From positions 124,001 to 188,000 of the forward strand of contig NZ_JASISZ010000004.1 in assembly GCF_030063355.1 (NCBI RefSeq): a DNA stretch of 64,000 bases. The letters are read 5' to 3'. The DNA comes from Streptomyces sp. PH10-H1 (lineage in GTDB: Bacteria > Actinomycetota > Actinomycetes > Streptomycetales > Streptomycetaceae). A program made the translations under genes and the position numbers. The notes beneath the pieces were generated by a model, which worked only from the letters and a program-made list of their open reading frames with translations, did not search any database and was not told where the DNA came from. Below, piece after piece: positions 8,707 through 17,268 of this stretch (position 1 is the stretch's first letter; every line of letters starts with the position of its first letter).

Positions 8707-9891
8707 ATGGGCATCTCTGGGATCGTCGATCTGACCGCCTACGGCGACGAGTTCACCGCCGACCCGTATCCGATCTACGCCAAGCTGCGTGAACAGGGCC
8801 CGGTCCACCGGGTGCTCACCGTCGACAACGGCGAGCTGTGGCTCGTCGTCGGCCATGAGGCGGTGCGCTCGGCGCTCGCCGACCCCCGGTTCAGCAAGAG
8901 CTGGCGGACGGTGGACCCGGACGGAGAATTGGGAGCCGTCAGCGCCAACATGCTGGAGGTGGACGCGCCACAGCACACCCGGCTGCGCAAACTGGTGGCC
9001 AAGGAGTTCACCGCCCGCCGCGTCGAGGCACTGCGTCCCCGTATCCAGCAGATCACCGATGAACTCCTCGACGCGATGCTGCCGCTGGGCCGCGCCGACC
9101 TCGTGGACGCCCTCGCCTTCCCGCTGCCGATGACCGTCATCTGCGAACTGCTCGGCGTCCCGTCGCTGGACCGCGAGGCCTTCCGTCACTGGTCCAACGT
9201 GATCGTCGGGCAGTCCGGCGCGGAGGCGGAGGCCGCCGCCGTACAGGCCATGGGCGCGTATCTGGTGGAACTCATCGAGGACAAACGGCGCAGCGCCCCC
9301 GCCGACGACCTGATGAGCGCCCTGATCCGCACCACGGACGAGGACGGCGACCAGTTGTCGGCCGATGAACTCGTCGGCATGGCCTTCCTGCTCCTCGTCG
9401 CCGGCCATGAGACCACCGTCAATCTGATCTCCAACGGTGTGCTGGCCCTGCTCCGCCATCCGGACCAGCTCGCCGCGCTGCGCGCCGACCCCGCGCTCCT
9501 CGACGGCGCCATCGAGGAGATGCTGCGGTACGACGGGCCCGTCGAGACCTCCACCTGGCGGTTCGCCATCGAGCCGGTCGAGATCGGCGGCACCGTCATC
9601 CCGCGCGGCGCGCCGGTCCTGGTCGCCCTGGCCTCCGCAGGGCGCGACCCGGACCGCTTCGAGGAGCCCGACCGCTTCGACATCCGCCGTTCCGCGCAGG
9701 GGCATGTCGCCTTCGGCCACGGCATCCACTACTGCCTCGGTGCTCCGCTGGCCCGCATCGAAGGCAGGACCGCGGTCCGTACCCTCCTGGAGCGCTGCCC
9801 GGACCTGGCACTCGACACGGACCCGGCCACCCTGTCCTGGCGCCCGGGCATGCTGATCCGCGGCGTCCACCGGCTGCCGGTGCGCTACTGA
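8707..9891 (+). CDS. Cytochrome P450
   Basis: Haem-thiolate monooxygenase of 394 aa, soluble bacterial class. Signatures: I-helix AGHETT (232-237), ExxR at E271-R274 (EMLR), PERF-like region DRFEEPDRFDI, and the haem loop FGHGIHYCLG with axial Cys343. The sequence looks closest to CYP107-like Streptomyces P450s (impression, not a search). ATG 8707 is chosen because GCAGGAGGAGC lies just upstream; a longer frame exists but lacks such a site. No ferredoxin gene or biosynthetic cluster is adjacent, so the substrate is open. Confidence 0.92.
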   Translation: MGISGIVDLTAYGDEFTADPYPIYAKLREQGPVHRVLTVDNGELWLVVGHEAVRSALADPRFSKSWRTVDPDGELGAVSANMLEVDAPQHTRLRKLVAKEFTARRVEALRPRIQQITDELLDAMLPLGRADLVDALAFPLPMTVICELLGVPSLDREAFRHWSNVIVGQSGAEAEAAAVQAMGAYLVELIEDKRRSAPADDLMSALIRTTDEDGDQLSADELVGMAFLLLVAGHETTVNLISNGVLALLRHPDQLAALRADPALLDGAIEEMLRYDGPVETSTWRFAIEPVEIGGTVIPRGAPVLVALASAGRDPDRFEEPDRFDIRRSAQGHVAFGHGIHYCLGAPLARIEGRTAVRTLLERCPDLALDTDPATLSWRPGMLIRGVHRLPVRY

Positions 9892-9981
9892 GGCCTGCCC
9901 TGGACCTGCCCTAGAATCGGTCCCGATCAAGGCTTCAGCAGCGTCGCTGACGCGCGTCTGAGTCATATCGGGAGGCCTGAA

Positions 9982-11217
9982 GTGTCCGTTGTCGCCGTGC
10001 CGGGTTCGAAGTCGGTCACCGCCAGAGCGCTGTTCCTGGCGGCCGCGGCCGAGGGCACGACCACACTCCGGCGGCCGTTGCTCTCCGACGACACGGACGG
10101 CTTCGCCGAGGGGCTGACACGTCTCGGCTACGACGTGGAGCGCGGCCCCGAAGTGTGGCGGATCCAGGGCCGCCCGGCCGGCCCCTCCGTCGACCGGGCC
10201 GATGTGTACTGCCGTGACGCGGCCACCGCCGCCCGCTTTCTCCCGGCGCTCACCGCCGCAGGACACGGCACCTTCCGTTTCGACGCCTCCGCCCAGATGC
10301 GCCGCCGGCCGGTCGCCCCGCTCACCGACGCCCTGCGCACCCTGGGCGTCGAGCTGCGGCACGAGGAGGCCGAGGGCCACCTCCCGCTCACCGTCACCGC
10401 GCGCGGCATCAAGGGCGGCGATCTCGAACTCGACGCGAGCCTGTCGTCGCAGTTCCTCACCGCCATGCTCCTCGTCGCCCCGCTCACCGCCGAGGGGCTG
10501 CGGATCCGCGTCACCGGCCTCGTCTCCGCCCCGTACGTCGAGATCACCCTCGCGATGATGCGGAGCTTCGGCGTCGAGGTGCGGAAGGAGGGCGACACGC
10601 TCATCGTCCCGCCCGGCGGCTACCGCGCCACCGACTACGACATCGAGCCCGATGCCTCGACCGCCAGTTACTTCTTCGCTGCCGCTGCCCTCACCGGCAC
10701 GAGCGCGACCGTCCCCGGACTGGGCGCGGACGCGCTCCAGGGCGATCTGCGCTTCGTCGAGATCCTGCGGGAGATGGGCGCCGAGGTCGGGACCGGCGCC
10801 GACGCCACCACGGTCACCGGCACCGGCCGGCTGTCCGGAGTGACCGTCAACATGCGCGACATCTCCGACACCATGCCGACGCTCGCCGCCATCGCGCCCT
10901 TCGCCGACGGCCCCGTGCGGATCGAGGACGTCTACAACACCCGGGTCAAGGAGTGCGACCGCCTCGACGCCTGCGCCGAGAACCTCCGCCGCCAGGGGAT
11001 CCGGGTCGACACCGGCCGCGACTGGATCGAGATCCACCCCGGCACGCCCGCGCCCACCGAGATCGCCTGCCGCGGCGACCACCGGATCGCCATGAGCTTC
11101 GCCGTCGCCGGACTGCGCACCCCCGGCGTCACCTTCGACGATCCGGGTTGCGTGAAGAAGACCTTCCCCGGGTTCCATGAGGCGTTCGCGGCGCAGCGCC
11201 GCGTATGGGGCGTGTGA
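9982..11217 (+). CDS. EPSP synthase paralogue (3-phosphoshikimate 1-carboxyvinyltransferase family)
   Basis: Enolpyruvyl transferase of 411 aa joining PEP to shikimate-3-phosphate or a related acceptor. Key residues are retained: K10/S11/R15 in PGSKSVTAR, S155-S156-Q157, S182/Y185, D296, N319/K323/E324/R327 in YNTRVKECDR, H367/R368, and the KTFPGF end. The PEP loop is unusual: E. coli GNAGTAMR corresponds to RDAATAAR here (78-85), so Asn94 is Asp and Gly96 is Ala. Ala at this position is found in glyphosate-tolerant class II enzymes. It is probably a second copy beside a housekeeping aroA elsewhere (inference). GTG 9982 follows GGGAGG. Confidence 0.85.
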   Translation: MSVVAVPGSKSVTARALFLAAAAEGTTTLRRPLLSDDTDGFAEGLTRLGYDVERGPEVWRIQGRPAGPSVDRADVYCRDAATAARFLPALTAAGHGTFRFDASAQMRRRPVAPLTDALRTLGVELRHEEAEGHLPLTVTARGIKGGDLELDASLSSQFLTAMLLVAPLTAEGLRIRVTGLVSAPYVEITLAMMRSFGVEVRKEGDTLIVPPGGYRATDYDIEPDASTASYFFAAAALTGTSATVPGLGADALQGDLRFVEILREMGAEVGTGADATTVTGTGRLSGVTVNMRDISDTMPTLAAIAPFADGPVRIEDVYNTRVKECDRLDACAENLRRQGIRVDTGRDWIEIHPGTPAPTEIACRGDHRIAMSFAVAGLRTPGVTFDDPGCVKKTFPGFHEAFAAQRRVWGV

Positions 11218-11238
11218 CCTGCTCCGGGGCGACCCGGC

Positions 11239-12408
11239 TCAGCGCCCGCTGTATTCGAGGAGGGCCAGCCGCAGCGTCTCCCGCATGAGATCCACGCCGA
11301 CGGTGATGCACTCCTCGTCGACGTCGAACCTGCCGGTGTGGAGGTCGTGGGCGGTCGCCTTGCCCCGCGGCCGCACCCCGAGCCGGGCCAGGCCCCCGGG
11401 CACGGTCTCCAGATACCAGGCGAAGTCCTCACCGCCGAGGCTCTGCGGGGTCTCGTAGCGCGCGCCGGGTTCGAGCGCCGCCGAGACCGCCGCGTCGAAC
11501 ACCCGCATGGCGTCCGGGTCGTTGGTCACCGCGGGCGCCACCTGGTTGAACTCGGCGCTGAACGTCACGTCGTACGGTGAGACGATCGCCGTGGCCAACC
11601 GCTCGAAGAGCTCGGGTACCGCCGCCCACGCCTCCCGGCTCAGGGACCGCACCGTCCCCTGGGACGTGACATGACCCGGCCGCCCGTCGGCCGCGGGGAC
11701 GCTGTTCACCGTCCCGAAGACCGCCGAGGCGACCATGGCGGCCCCGGCCGGGAGGGCGTTCTGCAGGGCGGTCGGGAGGTCGGTGATGAGCTTGGCCATG
11801 ACCATCACCAGGTCCGTGGGCGGCACTCCGGGCTCGCCTCCGGCCGCCGGGCGCGCGATCTCGATGTCGAACGCGGTGAGGCTGGACGTGATCGGACCGG
11901 TGCGGATGCCGACCCGGCCCACCTCGCCCGCGGGATCGCAGTGCAGTGCGTAGATGACGGCGACGTCCTTGAGCACACCCGCCGCGATGGCGTCGTGGGC
12001 GCCACTGGGCACGGCCTCCTCGGCGGGCTGGAAGATGAACCGCGCCCGCCCCTCGACCGCTTCCGGCGCCTTGGCGAGCTCCAGCGCCACTCCGAGCATG
12101 ATCGTGGTGTGCACGTCGTGCCCGCAGGCGTGACAGGTCCCCGGCGTGGTCGACCGGTAGGGGACCTCCTTCTCGTCCGCGACGGGCAGCGCGTCGATGT
12201 CCGCGCGCAGGGCCACGACCGGGCCGCGGCCGTCACCGATGTCGCAGTACAGGCCGGTGCCGCCGGGAAAGACGGTGGGTGTGAGACCCGCGGCCGTCAG
12301 CTGCTCGGCGATGAAGGCGGTGGTGCCGAATTCCTGCCGCGCCGTCTCCGGGTGGGCGTGGATGTGGCGGCGGATCTGCACCAGGCGGTCGAACCTGTCG
12401 GGATTCAT
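11239..12408 (-). CDS. M20-family amidohydrolase (amino-acid amide/hippurate type)
   Basis: Zinc-dependent amidohydrolase of 389 aa, subfamily M20D (IAA-amino acid, hippurate or N-acetyl amino acid hydrolases). Signatures: HIHAHPE at the N-terminus, ALRADIDALPV, the metal site CHACGHDVHTT, FIFQPAEE, and the C-terminal GGEDFAWY. No signal peptide. ATG 12408 is preferred; two in-frame TTG codons precede it and no strong ribosome site decides. It is convergent with the EPSP-synthase-like gene (21 nt between stops) and followed upstream by the NAT gene on the same strand. Confidence 0.88.
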   Translation of the reverse strand: MNPDRFDRLVQIRRHIHAHPETARQEFGTTAFIAEQLTAAGLTPTVFPGGTGLYCDIGDGRGPVVALRADIDALPVADEKEVPYRSTTPGTCHACGHDVHTTIMLGVALELAKAPEAVEGRARFIFQPAEEAVPSGAHDAIAAGVLKDVAVIYALHCDPAGEVGRVGIRTGPITSSLTAFDIEIARPAAGGEPGVPPTDLVMVMAKLITDLPTALQNALPAGAAMVASAVFGTVNSVPAADGRPGHVTSQGTVRSLSREAWAAVPELFERLATAIVSPYDVTFSAEFNQVAPAVTNDPDAMRVFDAAVSAALEPGARYETPQSLGGEDFAWYLETVPGGLARLGVRPRGKATAHDLHTGRFDVDEECITVGVDLMRETLRLALLEYSGR

Positions 12409-12502
12409 CAACAATATCCAGTTTCAGAGGTCACGAGTGGCAGGACTTTATCAGGGCCGGACCGCGGTAAATTCCGTTCCCGGAGGGCTCTTCGAGGGTG
12501 CG

Positions 12503-13306
12503 TCAGTTCTCCGCACCGGGGCCGGTGTTGTCGTCCGGGCTCTTCGGGTCCACCGGAAGCCGTTCCAGACCGATGCCGAAGTGCTCGCGGTAGGCGGCGA
12601 GCAGCCCGTCCTGCGGCACCTCCCGTTCCTGCCGCTCCTCCCCCTCCGTGGTGATGAGGGAGCGGCCGCTCAACGTGATCCGGCCGGTCGCGGTGAGCAT
12701 CGAGCAGACCAGCGACTGGGTGAAGTGGGACGCGGGGGAGGTGCGCTGCCACCAGCAGGTGGGCTCGAACTCGCGCAGCTTGCGGGGGCGTTGCTCCAGC
12801 CGGTACTGCGGTTCGCCGTCCTGGAGGATGTCGAGGTCGCCCTCGGGGGCATCGACGACGCGGAAGACACCGCCGGGGTCGTGCTGGTCCTCGCGGCTGT
12901 CCAGCCGGATCGGGTGGTGGCTGAACTTGCCGAAGCCGGCGTCCACCAGCCAGGGGCCGGCGGCGTCGACGCGCAGCGCCATATGGTCGAAGGGCGGGCC
13001 GAGGATTCCGTCGGCGCCGAAGACCCGGGCGCCGTGCAGGCTCACGGGGTAGCCGAGCGCGGTCAGCAGCGCGCCGAACACGCCGTTGACCTCGTAGCAG
13101 AAGCCGCCCCGCCGGGCGGTGACCACCTTGGCGAGGAGCGCCTCCTCCGTCAGCACGATGTCCTCGCCGAGATGGATCGAGAGGTTCTCGAAGGGCACGG
13201 TGAGGAGATGACTCAGCTGGAGTCCGCGAAGCGCGGCGGCGTCGGTGACGGCGGGGTGGTCGGCCCCGATGCGCGAGAGATAGGCGTCGGCCTGAGAAGC
13301 GTCCAT
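12503..13306 (-). CDS. nat: Arylamine N-acetyltransferase
   Basis: Acetyl-CoA-dependent acetyltransferase of 267 aa acting on arylamines and hydrazines. The catalytic triad is complete and at the family positions: Cys70 in RRGGFCYE, His108 in PFDHMALRV, Asp122 in WLVDAGFG. The N-terminal FENLSIHLG is also typical. ATG 13306 gives the standard N-terminus MDASQADAYLSRIG; a longer frame upstream is not needed. The gene begins 55 nt after the iolD stop on the same strand, so it may be read from the inositol operon without sharing its function. Confidence 0.93.
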   Translation of the reverse strand: MDASQADAYLSRIGADHPAVTDAAALRGLQLSHLLTVPFENLSIHLGEDIVLTEEALLAKVVTARRGGFCYEVNGVFGALLTALGYPVSLHGARVFGADGILGPPFDHMALRVDAAGPWLVDAGFGKFSHHPIRLDSREDQHDPGGVFRVVDAPEGDLDILQDGEPQYRLEQRPRKLREFEPTCWWQRTSPASHFTQSLVCSMLTATGRITLSGRSLITTEGEERQEREVPQDGLLAAYREHFGIGLERLPVDPKSPDDNTGPGAEN

Positions 13307-13361
13307 GGGGCAGTTATGCCGCAGTGATCGGCCGCATGCCAAACGGCGCCGGATCCCCGCG

Positions 13362-15251
13362 TCACAAGTGGCGCCGCTGGGCGCGCTTCGCCTCCTCGTA
13401 CTCCGCGCGGGCCCGCCGCGTCGAGGGACGGTCGGAGACCTCGGCGACGGCCACGTCCCACCAGGCCCCGACGGCCCGATCCGGCGTGGCCGGCAGAGCT
13501 GCGGCCGGTTCCGTCTCGACGTAGACGGCGGTGGCGCGGGCGGAGGCGCGGGCGGTGGCCAGCGCCTCGCGCAACTCCTTGACGCTACTGGCGGTCAGTA
13601 CGTCCAGACCGAGGCTGGCGGCGTTGGCGGCCAGGTCGATGGGGAGGGGATCGCCGGTGAACGTGCCGTCGGGGGCGCGGAAGCGGTAGGCGGTGCCGTA
13701 GCGCTCGGCGCCGACGGATTCCGACAGGCCGCCGATCGAGGCGTAGCCGTGGTTCTGCACGATGACGAGGTTGATGTTGATGCCCTCCTGGACCGCGGTG
13801 ACGATCTCGGTGGGCAGCATCAGATACGTACCGTCCCCGACGAGCGCGAAGACCTCGCGGTCCGGCGCGGCGAGCTTCACGCCGATCGCGGCGGGGATCT
13901 CGTAACCCATGCAGGAGTAGCCGTATTCGACGTGGTACTGCTTCGGGTCGCGGGCCCGCCAGAACTTGTGGAGATCTCCGGGCAGCGAGCCCGCCGCGTT
14001 GATGACGACATCGCGGTCGTGGAGTACGTCCTCCAGGGCGCCCAGCACTTCGGTCTGGGAGGGGAGCCGGGAGGGGCGGCCGTCCCCCGCGTCCGGGTGG
14101 AGGACGGCGTCGGTGGCGCGCCGCCAGTCCGCGACGCCCTGGTCGTGACGGGACAGGTCCACATGGTGGCCGGCCAGGGCGGCGGCGAGTGCCTCGATAC
14201 CGGACCGGGCGTCCGCGACCAGGGCGGTGCCCGCCATCTTGTGGGCGTCGAACGAGGTGATGTTGAGGTTGACGAAGCGCACGTCCGGCTGGGCGAACAG
14301 CGAGTTGGAGGCGGTCGTGAAGTCCGTCCACCGGGTGCCGATGCCGAGCACGACGTCGGCCTCGCGGGCGGCGGCGTTCGCGGGCGCGGTACCGGTGTGC
14401 CCGATCCCGCCGAGCGCCCGCGGATGGTCGTGGCGCAGGGAGCCCTTGCCCGCCTGTGTCTCGGTCACCGGGAACCCGGTGGCGGCGGCGAAGTCGCGCA
14501 GCGCGTCGGTGGCCCCGGAGTAGATCACGCCGCCGCCGGCCACGATCAGCGGGCGCTCGGCGGAGCGCAACAGCGCCGCGGCCTCGCGCAGCGCGGAGGT
14601 GTCGGGCAGCGGGCGGCGTACGTGCCAGATCCGGGTCCCGAACAGTTCCTGTGGCCAGTCGTACGCCTCGGCCTGGACGTCCTGGGGAAGCGCCAGCGTG
14701 ACAGCGCCGGTGTCCACCGGGTCGGTGAGTACGCGCATCGCCTGCAGCAGGGAGGGTGCGAGCATCTCGGGGCGCCAGATCCGGTCGAAGTAGCGGGAGA
14801 CCGGCCGCAGCGTGTCGTTGACCGACACGTCGTACGCCCACGGCACCTCGAGCTGCTGCAGCACCGGATCGGCGGGGCGGGTCGCGAACACATCACCCGG
14901 CAGGAGCAGCACCGGGACGCGGTTGACGGTCGCCAGCGCCGCGCCGGTGACGAGGTTGGTGGCGCCGGGCCCGATGGAGGTGGTGCAGGCCATCGTGGAC
15001 AGCCGGTTGTTCATCCGGGCATAGCCGACCGAGGCGTGCACCATCGCCTGCTCGTTGCGGCCCTGGTAGTACGGCATGACGTCGTGCCCGGCCTGGAGCA
15101 GCGCCTGCCCGATCCCGGCGACGTTGCCATGGCCGAAGATGCCCCAGGTCCCGGCGATCAGCCGGTGGCGTACGCCGTCGCGTTCGGTGTACTGGGCGGT
15201 GAGGAAGCGGACGAGGGCCTGGGCGACGGTGAGCCTGACGGTGGTCGTCAC
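13362..15251 (-). CDS. iolD: 3D-(3,5/4)-trihydroxycyclohexane-1,2-dione hydrolase
   Basis: ThDP-dependent enzyme of 629 aa that opens the ring of trihydroxycyclohexanedione to 5-deoxy-glucuronate in inositol catabolism. N-terminal PYR domain with GRNEQAMVHASVGYARM, a middle domain, and a C-terminal PP domain with the ThDP motif beginning GDGTYLML and ending QNHGYASIGG. GTG 15251 overlaps the iolB stop (GTGA), fixing the start by coupling. It is the last enzyme gene of the six-gene iol operon. Confidence 0.93.
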   Translation of the reverse strand: MTTTVRLTVAQALVRFLTAQYTERDGVRHRLIAGTWGIFGHGNVAGIGQALLQAGHDVMPYYQGRNEQAMVHASVGYARMNNRLSTMACTTSIGPGATNLVTGAALATVNRVPVLLLPGDVFATRPADPVLQQLEVPWAYDVSVNDTLRPVSRYFDRIWRPEMLAPSLLQAMRVLTDPVDTGAVTLALPQDVQAEAYDWPQELFGTRIWHVRRPLPDTSALREAAALLRSAERPLIVAGGGVIYSGATDALRDFAAATGFPVTETQAGKGSLRHDHPRALGGIGHTGTAPANAAAREADVVLGIGTRWTDFTTASNSLFAQPDVRFVNLNITSFDAHKMAGTALVADARSGIEALAAALAGHHVDLSRHDQGVADWRRATDAVLHPDAGDGRPSRLPSQTEVLGALEDVLHDRDVVINAAGSLPGDLHKFWRARDPKQYHVEYGYSCMGYEIPAAIGVKLAAPDREVFALVGDGTYLMLPTEIVTAVQEGININLVIVQNHGYASIGGLSESVGAERYGTAYRFRAPDGTFTGDPLPIDLAANAASLGLDVLTASSVKELREALATARASARATAVYVETEPAAALPATPDRAVGAWWDVAVAEVSDRPSTRRARAEYEEAKRAQRRHL

Positions 15252-16240
15252 GGGCGCAACTCCTCTAGGGGTGCGGTCTCCTGCGGAACGGTCTTCTCCG
15301 GTGCGGTGTACAGCGGCAGTCGCGGGTCGGCCGGCCGGCCCGCCCAGCTGCCGCGTACCCAGGCGTGGGCGGGGTCGTCGCAGATCAGCCAGGCGCGCTC
15401 GGCGCCCGGCCCTGCCATCACGTTCAGGTAGTACATGTCGTAGCCGGGGACGGCCATGCTGGGGCCGTGCCAGCCGCTGGGGATCAGTACGGCGTCGCCG
15501 CCGCGCACTTCGGCGAGGACATCGGTTTTCCCGGCGCGGGACGGGTAGACCCGCTGGTAGCCCATCGCCGCGGGGCCGCCCGCCAGCTCGAAGTAGTAGA
15601 TCTCCTCCAGCTCGGACTCCGTCGCGCTCGCCTCGTCGTGCTTGTGCGGCGGGAAGGACGACCAGTTGCCGCCCGGTGTCAGCACCTCGACCGCGATCAG
15701 CCGGTCGCACGTGAAGACCCCGGCCGCCGCGAAGTTGTTGACCTGCCGGCTCGCGCCGCCCGCGCCGCGCAGCTCCACCGGCACGCCGGAGGCGGGCCCG
15801 TACCGGGCCGCGAGCCGTCGCTCGCAGCGGGCCCCGGTGAGCGCGAAGCGGCCGCCGGCGCGGCTGGTGACCACAGCGTGCGCGTCGCGCGGGACGTACG
15901 CGAAGTCGCTGACGCCGCTGAACACGTCTGTCCTGCCGTGCAGTTCGAAGACCTCGCCGTCGACGGCGACGTCACAGCCGCCCGCCAGCGGCAGCACGAT
16001 CCATTCGCTGTCGCCGCTCGCCAGCGCGCGCGACTCGCCGGGCGCCAGCGTCAGTACCCGCAGGGAGCTGTACCCCCACCCGGCGCTCGCCGGGTCCACC
16101 CACAGGTCGTAGCCGTCGCGCGCCGCACTCGCGGCCGGTACGTGCCCGGACAGCGGAGCGGGTACGTCCCGAGCGGGTGCGGATTCCGCAAGTACGCCTT
16201 CCGCAGCTACGCCTTCAGTGCGTACGTCGTCAGGGTTCAC
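15248..16240 (-). CDS. iolB: 5-deoxy-glucuronate isomerase
   Basis: Bicupin isomerase of 330 aa converting 5-deoxy-glucuronate to 5-keto-2-deoxygluconate. Family motifs: RQVNNF, GGNWSSFPPHKHDE with metal-binding His residues, EEIYYFEL, and PSGWHGPSMAVPGYDMYYLN. An N-terminal extension of about 35 residues is low-complexity (repeated GVxAEx), and its coding DNA shows short repeats at 16170-16230. GTG 16240 overlaps the aldolase stop as GTGA. Confidence 0.93.
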   Translation of the reverse strand: MNPDDVRTEGVAAEGVLAESAPARDVPAPLSGHVPAASAARDGYDLWVDPASAGWGYSSLRVLTLAPGESRALASGDSEWIVLPLAGGCDVAVDGEVFELHGRTDVFSGVSDFAYVPRDAHAVVTSRAGGRFALTGARCERRLAARYGPASGVPVELRGAGGASRQVNNFAAAGVFTCDRLIAVEVLTPGGNWSSFPPHKHDEASATESELEEIYYFELAGGPAAMGYQRVYPSRAGKTDVLAEVRGGDAVLIPSGWHGPSMAVPGYDMYYLNVMAGPGAERAWLICDDPAHAWVRGSWAGRPADPRLPLYTAPEKTVPQETAPLEELRP

Positions 16241-17268
16241 CGGGAACTCCTCGGCGGGGTGGGGCTCTGGTCCACCAGCGACACGGCGGTGTCTATGGCC
16301 GCCGCCACGTCGCCGTCGTCAGGGAAGAGCATCGTGCGGCCGAGGATCAGACCGCGCACCTGCGGGATGCGCAGCGCCTTCTGCCAGGCCGCGTACCGCT
16401 CGTCGGGACCGCCGCTGCCCTCGCCGCCGAGCAGCAGGGTGGGCAGGGTCGTCGAGGCCATCATGCGTTCCATCTCGTCGACGACCGGCACCTTGAGCCA
16501 GGTGTACGCGGAGGTGCTGCCCAGGCCCTGGGCGATGTTGTTGACGTAGATCTGCGCGTCCGGCTCCAGGATGTTGACGACCCGCCCGGCCACCCGGTGG
16601 GTGCGGAACGGCTCGACGAGCGCGAGCAGCCGGCGCGCGGCGAGCGCGTGCACGGCGTGCGAGCAGCCGGCCAGCGTGTCGGCCGTGCCGGGGTCGTCCG
16701 GGTCTATGCGCAGCAGCACCTTGCCGCCGTCGAGCCCGGCCGCGGCGATACCGGGCGCGTCGTATCCCGTGAAGCGGTCGTCGAGTTCGAAGGAGGCTCC
16801 GGGCAGACCGCCGCGGTTCATCGACCCCAGCACCAGTTTGCCGTCGAGCGCGCCGAGCAGCATCAGATCCTCGACGAGGTCGGCGGTGCCGAGGAAGCCG
16901 TCCACCCCGGGGCGCGACAGCGCCTCGACGCACCGCGCCAGCAGTTCGTGCCGGTCGCCCATGGCCGTGGGATCGCCGCCCGCCGCAACCGCGCCGCGCG
17001 CGGGATGGTCGGCGGCCAGCACGAACAGCGGCCGGGCGAGCCGCGACGCGTCGAAGGGGGTGCGCTGGGCGCACGCCAGCCGGATCGCATCGGGCGCCGA
17101 GGCCCGCAGCCGGGTGATCTCGTCGACCGATGAGGCGAGCGGCGCGGGACGCAGACCGGACGAGGCGGCCCTGCGGGGTACGAGCGGAGTGGTGCCGGGC
17201 GTGCCCTGGGCCTGCGGCGCGGGCGTGCCGGTCCGTGCGGTCCGGGCGGGGCGGGAGTTCGCGGTCAT
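16237..17268 (-). CDS. Aldolase-type TIM barrel of iol operon, Cgl0159-like
   Basis: Protein of 343 aa resembling class I aldolases (DhnA/LacD-like) found in actinobacterial iol clusters. It most likely cleaves 2-deoxy-5-keto-gluconate-6-phosphate to malonate semialdehyde and DHAP, the IolJ step (inferred from operon position). Visible features: FVLAADHPARG, LMLLGALDGKLVLGSMNRGG, KVLLRIDPDDP, TWLKVPVV with a candidate Schiff-base lysine, and LPTLLLGGEG. ATG 17268 overlaps the iolC stop (ATGA). The first 45 residues are a Pro/Thr/Ala-rich tail of unknown use. Confidence 0.8.
   Translation of the reverse strand: MTANSRPARTARTGTPAPQAQGTPGTTPLVPRRAASSGLRPAPLASSVDEITRLRASAPDAIRLACAQRTPFDASRLARPLFVLAADHPARGAVAAGGDPTAMGDRHELLARCVEALSRPGVDGFLGTADLVEDLMLLGALDGKLVLGSMNRGGLPGASFELDDRFTGYDAPGIAAAGLDGGKVLLRIDPDDPGTADTLAGCSHAVHALAARRLLALVEPFRTHRVAGRVVNILEPDAQIYVNNIAQGLGSTSAYTWLKVPVVDEMERMMASTTLPTLLLGGEGSGGPDERYAAWQKALRIPQVRGLILGRTMLFPDDGDVAAAIDTAVSLVDQSPTPPRSSR

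Noticed and set aside
8395..11178. 927-codon open frame on the minus strand across the P450 and EPSP-synthase genes
   Set aside because: Antisense shadow caused by GC-biased third positions; low-complexity Gly/Arg/Asp-rich translation with no domain, while the plus strand has two complete enzyme families.
7982..11217. Aldolase-like, P450 and EPSP-synthase genes as a natural-product cluster
   Set aside because: Spacing and separate leaders argue against one operon, and there are no carrier proteins, synthases or exporters nearby.
13305..15431. 708-codon plus-strand frame over iolD
   Set aside because: Shadow frame; iolD on the other strand has all ThDP motifs and coupled start.
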